From: Liolophura sinensis
Lineage: Eukaryota; Mollusca; Polyplacophora; Chitonida; Chitonidae
Assembly: GCF_032854445.1 (NCBI RefSeq)
Contig: NC_088300.1
Location: 20,567,608 to 20,631,607, forward strand
DNA length: 64,000 nucleotides
Direction: 5' to 3'
Shown here: positions 56,030 through 64,000 of the stretch, in pieces
Position numbering within the stretch: the stretch's first letter is position 1
Layout of the letters: each line of letters begins with the position of its first letter
The notes under the pieces: model-generated
Seen by the model: the letters and a program-made list of their open reading frames with translations, nothing else
What the model was told of the DNA's origin: nothing
Database searches by the model: none
Position numbers and translations under genes: made by a program

Positions 56030-57845
56030 CAATTAGGAAATGGCGGTAAACCAACATTTGGAAGATATCCAATGATTTGTGAATAGGTTCGTCCAGATGA
56101 TTGTTAAGACGACTAGATTTAAAATCTTCGTTGGTCTGGTGGGCCTTGGTGGTCTTTCGTGGTGGACCGTGCTGTCATTTAATCTTACACGAAGTTCACC
56201 AGAGACCTCCACTTGCCTTCATCCACATTGAAACGTGTACAAGTTTGTCAGTATAACTTGCCAAAGATCTGTGGTTTACTCCGGTTAATTCTTTAATTCG
56301 CGTAAAATTTACGTGTGAAATTAATCAGTGGAGAATTTTCAGACAACGGTACACAGCCCAGCGGATTTCATGAGTATGAGGCGATATCTATAACAGAGGA
56401 ATGCCACACTATGTGACGGCATAAGCTATACACAGTGAACCGTACATATACGGTAGCCAAAAAAGAAAGGGATGAACGAATAATATATGATGCTATCTAC
56501 CGTTAATGACTCATGCTATGCGACCTCCTGCTGACAACAGGGTGACTCTAAGATATGTATCAACAGCATTTAAATAAAATTTCATCCAATAGAACAGGTT
56601 TTATCTTACACATCAACCTACTTAGAGGGGGGGTCATTAAAATTGACATGTCTTTTACTAGAATTACTTGTTGCCGGCATTTATGTGCCAAAGGATAGAA
56701 ACATTGACTATTAACCCGGTGCAGGATTGATCTAAATTTGTGCAATACTCAACCACCCCCTCAGCAAGCTGTATCTCTGTTCAACTTTCGAACAATCCTG
56801 CGTCTAATATCAGTTTCCTTTATTAACATCCCACATTTGCATTTGCAAGAGATACCAGTATAAATATATCTATATACCGATTCCTGTTAGCTTACTGAAG
56901 TATCCATGAGTTTCATATTGGCAGAGAAAAATTGACCTGTGAGTAACAAACCCTGGTAAGAGTAGATTAGGGATTTATTTCAACCTTATCTGTACATCTG
57001 CACCCCTGCTTCTCTGCATTTACATATAATCGAAAACTTAGTGGTTTGGGCTTGGCTGTCAAACTTTACAAAAACTCCTGGTTCAATAACATGATACCAT
57101 GTGAGTGCCAACTGAGAATTGAAAGAAAGCACTGAATAAAACATTCCTGTCCTAGATTGTCCTGATGCGGAACTGCGCAAAGGAGCGCGAAAAAAAGCAC
57201 TGTGCTAAGCGGCTCTTGGTATTGTGTGAAGCATACTGTGTGTTACCTCATGTTAAAAAATGGCCAAACCGGGATGGTCAGTATGCGTCACAAGAGCTAA
57301 TCTATTGGTTACTCAGTTGCGTATTAGTGACTACACAAGAATCTACGTGCCTACAGTCATGCAAGAACCGGGGAACAAAAGCATGCTGATGGTGACTGCT
57401 GTATCATGAAGGAAAAAGAATGAAAAAGGAGCTGCATTTGCGACGTTTTGTCAAGATTTTCGACCAAAACTCCAGTCATCATGTGACAAGTGCTGTTAAA
57501 TGATAAATTAGATAAGCTGTATGTGTGTTACACGTGTTGAGTTACGATCGAAATAATAAAGAAAGCGACGTTAAACCCCAAGTAAACAGTGAGACAATCT
57601 GTATTTCGTACATTATTATTCTAAATATAAGTGTTTCAAGGATATCCCAACGCCTGCAATTGATGTTCAAACTAACAAGACAACTAAATAATTCCTCTTA
57701 TGTCATAATGATTACAATTAAGTCACAATCATCATTTGTATGTTCGGTAGTTGTATGTAGATGGCTGAATATCAAATGGGGAATCATTCTCGCCTTTGGT
57801 AATTCGCATGGAATCTGGGCAGTCTGATCTGTTGTTCATTTCTGT
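56030..57845. other. Intergenic DNA, no gene recognised
   Basis: No convincing exon. A fragment at 57555-57585 (GCGACGTTAAACCCCAAGTA) matches the tail motif of the insertion at 41562. Confidence 0.4.
57548..57585 (+). mobile_element. Tail fragment of a second SINE-like family
   Basis: AATAATAAAGAAAGCGACGT followed by TAAACCCCAAG. Only this tail is present. Confidence 0.45.
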
Positions 57846-57847
57846 GT

Positions 57848-58298
57848 TCTGCACATGTATTACGTTATGCTCATGTATTACGTTGTGGTTATATACTACG
57901 CTGTGCTCATATATCACGTTGTGCTCATGTATTACGCTGTATTCAAAAATTACGTTGTGCTCATGTATTACGTTGCGCTCATGTATGACGTTGTGCTCAT
58001 GTATTACGCTGTGCTCATGTATTACGTTATGCCCATGTATTACGTTGTGCTTATGTATGACGCTGTGCTCATATATCACGTTGTGCCCATGTATTACGCT
58101 GTGCTCATGCCTTATGTTGTGCTCATGTATTACGTTTTGCTTATGTATTACGTTGTACTTATGTATTACCTTGTGCTCATGTATTACGTTGTAATCATGT
58201 ATTACGCTGCTCCTAATGTATTACGTTGTGCTCATTTATTATGTTGTGCTTATATATTACGTTGTGCTCATGTATTAAGTTGTGCTCATGTATTACAT
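57848..58298. repeat. 18-bp tandem satellite
   Basis: About 25 units of TGCTCATGTATTACGTTG. With period 18, frames on both strands stay open for over 100 codons (up to 242 on the plus strand, running on past the array). The repeated hydrophobic hexapeptides have no family resemblance, so I read these frames as artefacts. Confidence 0.95.
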
Positions 58299-58721
58299 TA
58301 CAACACTCGTCAGTCCGGGTTGGGCCCGAGAAGGAAAATGTACCTGATCAATGTCTTACTTCCGCAAAGCTATTTTTTCGTTACAGAGATATTTACCATA
58401 TCGTGTATGAAAAGCGTTGGATGTCACTTTGTAAACATGTTTTTTTTTATGAATCGTCAAAAAAGCAGACTTCTGCAGTTCAACATGCTTTATAAAGGGT
58501 ATTCATACATCTATAGTTCTCCACTGGCGCGTCGGGAGTTTAGGCGCCTTAAGTCATGCAACTTTGTGAAAGCGCCATTTTAAAGGTTTAATATTTAGAC
58601 ATCGTCGCTGTCAGAAAAATAATTTAAAGCGAAATGTTGTATATTTTGTGGTATTTTTAAGTGATCTTGTATGAAGGTACATGTACACATTATACACGTA
58701 GTTTCAAGGATCTGTACATAA

Positions 58722-58970
58722 CAAAACTCTTTTTGCTTCACCTGGTATCGTTTGAAGGATGCCAACTTCATCTCCATATCACGCCTCCATGAAAACGCCA
58801 AGAACTTTCTCACAGAATGGCGGTTTCTTAAATTGGCTCTGATGTACGATAAAATGCTAGGGGACGCGTGTGAGGATCTCCAGCTTAGCATGGTTAGTCA
58901 TATTTCTTTCCTGGGAGTAACGCCCATGGACGCTGGGCTACTATCGGCATTACAATCTCAATTATATTAA
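58722..58970 (+). CDS. Unrecognised open frame, possible exon or old coding relic
   Basis: An 82-codon open stretch whose middle has protein-like composition: KDANFISISRLHENAKNFLT and EWRFLKLALMYDKMLGDACE, followed by DLQLSM|GTTAGT, a possible donor at 58892. There is no in-frame ATG before the interesting part, and no partner exon was found. It could be a lone exon, a transposon-derived fragment or chance. Confidence 0.2.
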   Translation, partial: QNSFCFTWYRLKDANFISISRLHENAKNFLTEWRFLKLALMYDKMLGDACEDLQLSMVSHISFLGVTPMDAGLLSALQSQLY

Positions 58971-58974
58971 TTTT

Positions 58975-60250
58975 CAGTACACGCTGTGCAATTAATTTTA
59001 CATGGCTGTAATTCTTGAGCAAGTATTATATGCTGTGTTCAGTGTCGACAACCTAAACAGTGTATAGTAATGGTGGAGGTGTGGCAGCTCAGTAAACCCC
59101 TGGCTAAAGGACCAGGAAGACCCCGTGGGGCGAGTGAGTAGTTCCAAGGCCAGACCGGAGATCACTTCCCGCAAATACTAGACCCGGTTAATTGTCTCTG
59201 TCCATGCATGTCAATTATTACCCAGATAACGGACACGTTACAAATAGTAGCTGTGCTCTCAATTATCCAGAGTGTACCGTTAGAGTAGAGTTGATTGTCC
59301 TTTATGTTTCTGTAAAGTTTTACTGAGTGCATGTTACGATTTTTACCTGTTACGCAAGCATGACAGTTGGTGAGTTAATAAAGGCGTGGTACGTAATTGC
59401 ATACAATTTAAATTTTTTGCCGTCCTCGGTTGTTACGTATTTAAAGAGGACAATGCACGTACTAGTACAGACCATGAAACCGGAAGTAACTATCATGTAA
59501 AGTTATAACCTAACAAGGCAGTCATGAAGTTATAATTTTACATGCCATCTTAACTACAACACAACACCTGTTAAAGGTGTTTAACATCATTGTGGCTATA
59601 TAACATGGTCACTTCACTTCAACCGCATTGAGACTTCTGTCTATTAATTCAGTACTGGTTGGTGAAAGAGCGAAACCATTACCTAGCTCATAACACATAT
59701 ATGCCGGTGTTAACCATGCAGAGAACACCACACTCCCATTTCTAGAGAGAAAAAACAGAGCAGCGACGACAGTGCGATAGCTGGCACCAATGAAATACCG
59801 GTGTACTTATCTTACAGGTGTACCAGCTGGATAATCAACTTAGACGACAATGAAAAATAAGAGCACGCGGGTTGCGTCAGAAATTCATTAGGCTGGTCAA
59901 ATTCCTGCAGTTCGTGAATAATTCAGCGATATCACGAACCATCGCTTATAGATAACACCTACAGACGTGTTGTAAACTCAGTGTTTGTGAACTTCTGGGA
60001 TGAGCTTACAACTCAGGGATAGTGTATTGCACATCTTGTATATAACAGGAGTAGGCAGTCGTCAGTTTACAAGGAAACTCAATTTACACAGTAGCATAAT
60101 GAGTAACATTGATAGCCGGTGTCTGTTCCATGTCGATTGGGCAAACATGTTCGATTTCCAGACAGCCTTCTGCACTGTTTATCGCCAAAACCGTGTGACC
60201 AGAGATTTCACTATTGCCTAGGCATGGTCATGAATACACCAGACATGACA
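58975..60250. other. Intergenic DNA, no gene recognised
   Basis: No repeat family or coding signature identified. Confidence 0.4.
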
Positions 60251-60255
60251 CCTAC

Positions 60256-60581
60256 AACATTATACTGACACCGGGTCAACCGGTCATGTTTCCTTGCTCT
60301 AAACTCCCAGGACTGAGCACCAAGAGAGGCAGCAACAAGTAACAATTTTAATCTTTTTGATGTGACCCGACCCGGGGTTTTCGAAATGACTTGCAGAGTG
60401 ATAATCATTTACGTGTGTAACATTATACTGACACCGGGTCAACCGGTCATGTTTCCTTGCTCTAAACTCCCAGGACTGAGCACCAAGAAAGGCAGCAACA
60501 AGTAACAATTTTAATCTTTTTGATGTGACCCGACCCGGGGTTTTCGAAATGACTTGCAGAGTGATAATCATTTACGTGTGT
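60256..60581. repeat. 163-bp direct tandem duplication, two copies
   Basis: Copies 60256-60418 and 60419-60581 differ at a single base that I can see (AAGAGAGGC versus AAGAAAGGC). Each contains ACACCGGGTCAACCGG and GACCCGACCCGGGGTTTTCG. A very recent duplication or an assembly/haplotype artefact. Confidence 0.95.
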
Positions 60582-63500
60582 CTCATTTAATAGGTGTCTG
60601 GCAATTAAGACATCGCACTGAATGTGGGGGCCGTTTTGGGGCTGTTACATGCCCCTAGGAGAGTACACATGTGTATTCCTTGACTCTATGATGCGAGGAG
60701 ACTTGAAGTGTGAACCATAGTTGCAGTTGTTGAAATTTGCACTGTGATGAGTATGATAGTATGATAGAAAAGTTCAGTACTCGAAATCTGAAAGAAAAAG
60801 GGAGTAAAAAGGGGTAAAAAAACCCCTTCCCCAAAAGCAACATACAAAGTGGGCAGCAACAAAATAAATGGCATAAAATTCAGCTACTTCTATTTGAATC
60901 CAATGGTTCTTTTAATCTGATCGAATATTACCCCAATGGCAGTTGAACACAAGACTGCAGAATCGATTACAGATTCATATCATCAAAAGGCTTATGATAA
61001 ACTATAACCCCCTGATATGCTTTTTCTGTCATTAATTCACTTTATTACAATAGATGCTACACATTGTCTTATTCTCTAAGGATGTACTTTTGTTTTGGCG
61101 ATAACTTGTCGTAATCAAGCACAAAATAAACCTAATGATTCTTGTTGTCATTGTTTTGATACAGAAGAATGTTCATTGCATTCAAAGCAGCCAGTAATCA
61201 TTGTGTCCTGTTTCGTTTATAGCAGCAGGTTGTATTACACTTTTTGTGTTGCTGAGGATGGTTTGGGGGGAAAGATCAAGAATCCGATGAGTGCCTCTTC
61301 TGACATATTTGTGGTACTGACCTTGATGTGTCATGTTGGGGGTTATTACAACAATGTTTCATCCCCCCGTCACACCATAGCAGTCGAAGGTATCGACCTT
61401 AGGTCTATTATCTTCACACTGAGCTTAAGGCAATCGAGTTAGAACAGGAATTATTATATTATTCTTGTATTTCCCGGGGCTAGAAAGCCACAACCCGATC
61501 ACTCTAGAGTTAGAATGAATGCATTCCACGCCTCAGCCATATTTGTGGATGATATAACATAAATGTATAATGCCTACAGCGATATCATAAATACATCTAT
61601 ATGAGTCAACAGCTTAATATGCTGATCGTCTTTATAAAACGTAACTCCCGTAATTGGCACTACTATGTGTACTTAATAACAATACTGGCTGTAATCCGGT
61701 TTTAAAATATGATCTGCTTAAATGAGATGAATTATTGCAGAACTTCTTTTCTGCCCTTTTATCGCAACTAGCTAGGTTTTAAAACTACGGGTGAGTGGTT
61801 AATACGATCCCATGCATTTATCATGTTTCTAACTTTCATCGTTAGGACAGCGGATGTATCATTATGGCGCTATCCATTGTAACCGTAAGCTTTATTTCCA
61901 CGGCTCACATTTAAATAGATTTAGCAAAACGACAAAGCGCCAAAATAGTTTTAGTTTTGCAGTTTTTGTGTCTCAGGTTTATTTAGAAACACAACAAGGC
62001 AAACAAATCAAAAGATGAGAAGATGATATATAACGTCTAAAGCACAAAATTGAGCTGTAAAAAGAGGAGAACAATGTTGCCTTTTCCTTTCACGCTGATG
62101 TTGCCGATGAAAGGCGACAAAATAAAATATTTGTTTATCACATAAAAAGGCTACTGATTTGCAATTCCGCACATTGCTTTCCATAGAATATGCAATGTAA
62201 TTATTGAGAAGAATTCTAGTTTAGACTGCACTCAGTAGTCATTGTCCGGGGTGCATCACTGTTTACTATAGTGGAAATGACTCGGACGGCTTTTGTTATT
62301 AAAGCCAATTAAGACATTCTAAAAACATAAACAGGAATTTTACAGGCCAGGTTGACTTTTCTGCGAATCATGAATATTCCAAATATTAATTTCAAACTGC
62401 ACCAATTTTCAGTACAATAATCCATTTTTTCATGTTTCAGGATTCAATCTCAGATGTGTGAAATAGAACAAAAAATCAAATTCATTCAATGTAAAAGACC
62501 CCAAACTCAATATTACATCTTATTGACATGCAACTATCAAATGGTTATTTTGTCAACACTGTCTGCCTCTTTAACACTGTCATCGCTGTTGTAGTTTTTC
62601 TGGATATGCTGTAGATGTTTTATACTATAGATGAGTAAATACTTTTGTCTACCGACCTACACATTTTGAACAAGTTTGTATGCTTTAAACTGAAAGCACA
62701 GCCAATATTTGTTGGATAAAATGAAAGGTTTTTCCTCACTTTACTTGAGTAGAGGAAATAATTTGAACGTAATATGCGAATATTTTCCCATAAATGATAG
62801 AATGGACTTCACTCTACAAACAATATTATGTGATAAAATCAGGTCTGATGCACGCCCTCGTTGACTCACAAACAAAGGTTGTTCTTACATCTCGTTGGCG
62901 TCGTCCTACAAAGAGTATAAAACTGTATACTTTAACGGTTAGTATTTATGGAGAAAAGTAAACTCATTAGATGATTGGCAAAATAAAGCTAAAAAGCAGA
63001 GCTATCAAGAGCTGGATTAGAGCGCGCGACCACATTAGTCAATATCTCGAGGCTCATCTTTCACTATATCAGTAGCAATATTCAAATTCTGACGGCTAGG
63101 TTGAGTATGGTTATGCGCCGGCTCATTCTCTCTGAGGGAGCCGACTCCGAAAAGCCCTTCGATACTAATGCTAAATCCTCAGAAAATTGTAACAACTGTA
63201 TCACTTCAATTGGCGCATGTCAGTCAAATATCTTGCTGTATTGTCTGTCAGTTCCTTGAAGAGTTGATAATAGTGTAAGTTTTATATTTGCCGGGTATCT
63301 ATGACTCGAAAGCTTACATTGCTTGCGTGTGCGAATCCCGTTACCAGTCAGCAAGCCACAGGAAAACATCGCGTCGTTTGTATCTGTCATTGTGGGAAGC
63401 GTATTTGCCCATGTAACCAGCCCTCGCCAGATGTTACCCTCTCAAGGAAACCAATACTTAACCGTTAGCGCCACTGGTGTATGGCAAGTCGTCTGGAAAG

Positions 63501-64000
63501 CCAAAGTGGCACGGAAACATGCTGATTGTTGGCTTAAAAGCTCTTCATGGCGACACATGTCAAAGACATTAAGAGTTTTCCCACGTTTTGATTCACGAAA
63601 TAGAATCCATGGTATCCTACGTATTATTATTAGTCTTTAGCTGTTCAGTTTTACATTTCTTGCAGAATAACATCTCAAATCCCCCAAAAACAGGTTATCA
63701 ATAGTGGGAATGAACAGAGTGCGGAGACGTGGAAATGGTAAGCCCCATCCCACAGTTGACCACTACGTCTATGAGCTGGAAAGGATTACTTAAAAAAATC
63801 CGAGAGCAGTCGTGAGTACGTATTTGCCCTTTCGAGTGATGTAGAAGTTGTGGCCTTTGTACCCAAAACCCCAGGAATTCGGTGTGTTTACCTGAAATAT
63901 TACATTGGGGATCTATGAAAGAATATGTCACGTGATACTCTGAGGGGCTCAGGAACCCTGAGAATATTGACATTGCTTTATACCGACCACTGGGCAACAC
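60582..64000. other. Intergenic DNA, no gene recognised
   Basis: Open frames at 61095-61442, 63323-63640 and 63698-64000 (the last running off the window) show no domain, no repeat-protein pattern and no supported splice structure. Nothing else identified. Confidence 0.4.

Noticed and set aside
57855-58583. 242-codon plus-strand open frame
   Set aside because: Most of it is the 18-bp satellite read as repeated hydrophobic hexapeptides. There is no supported start or splice site.
63698-64000. 100-codon minus-strand frame open at the window edge
   Set aside because: No start, domain or splice support can be seen within the window.

Overview
This window is nuclear DNA from an animal, most likely a lophotrochozoan (mollusc or brachiopod). 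It is AT-rich, its genes are split by GT-AG introns, it is full of TACATGTA-type motifs, and it carries many copies of a tRNA-derived SINE whose 3' end (a run ending in AAACACCAATCAAATAAATA) I associate with lophotrochozoan genomes. That last point is recollection, not a search. No bacterial, viral or CRISPR feature is visible.

Only the first 15.5 kb is clearly genic. Two housekeeping genes sit head to head with 112 bp between their start codons. On the minus strand is AP2S1, the sigma subunit of the clathrin adaptor AP-2 (four coding exons, 142 aa, complete). On the plus strand is POLR1C, the AC40 subunit shared by RNA polymerases I and III (eleven exons, 343 aa, complete, poly(A) signal at 15432). 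Every exon boundary was assigned by splice sites and by fit to the known protein families. The POLR1C introns hold three minisatellites and two copies of one foldback element. One minisatellite appears to be a tandem amplification of the intron 8/exon 9 splice junction itself.

From 15.5 to 25 kb there is a possible orphan first exon (15835), an inverted duplication (16.7 and 18.0 kb) lying inside a 43-bp satellite, small foldback elements, three diverged copies of one segment (about 16.8, 20.2 and 22.4 kb), a broken duplicate of the 3' end of POLR1C (21.76-22.14 kb), and a 1.6-kb satellite of 40-bp monomers arranged mostly as 80-bp dimers.

From 25.3 to about 47 kb the DNA is a tandem segmental duplication: one 4-6 kb non-coding unit recurs as three nearly full copies, plus a partial copy at each end. 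Later SINE and foldback insertions are dated by empty sites in the sister copies.

From 47 to 64 kb I see one plausible small gene: a minus-strand two-exon gene (50124 to about 51890, TATA box at 51920) for a secreted six-cysteine peptide, whose reading frame is broken by one base in the signal peptide. The rest is SINEs, an 18-bp satellite at 58 kb, a near-perfect 163-bp tandem duplication at 60.3 kb, and sequence in which I recognise no gene.
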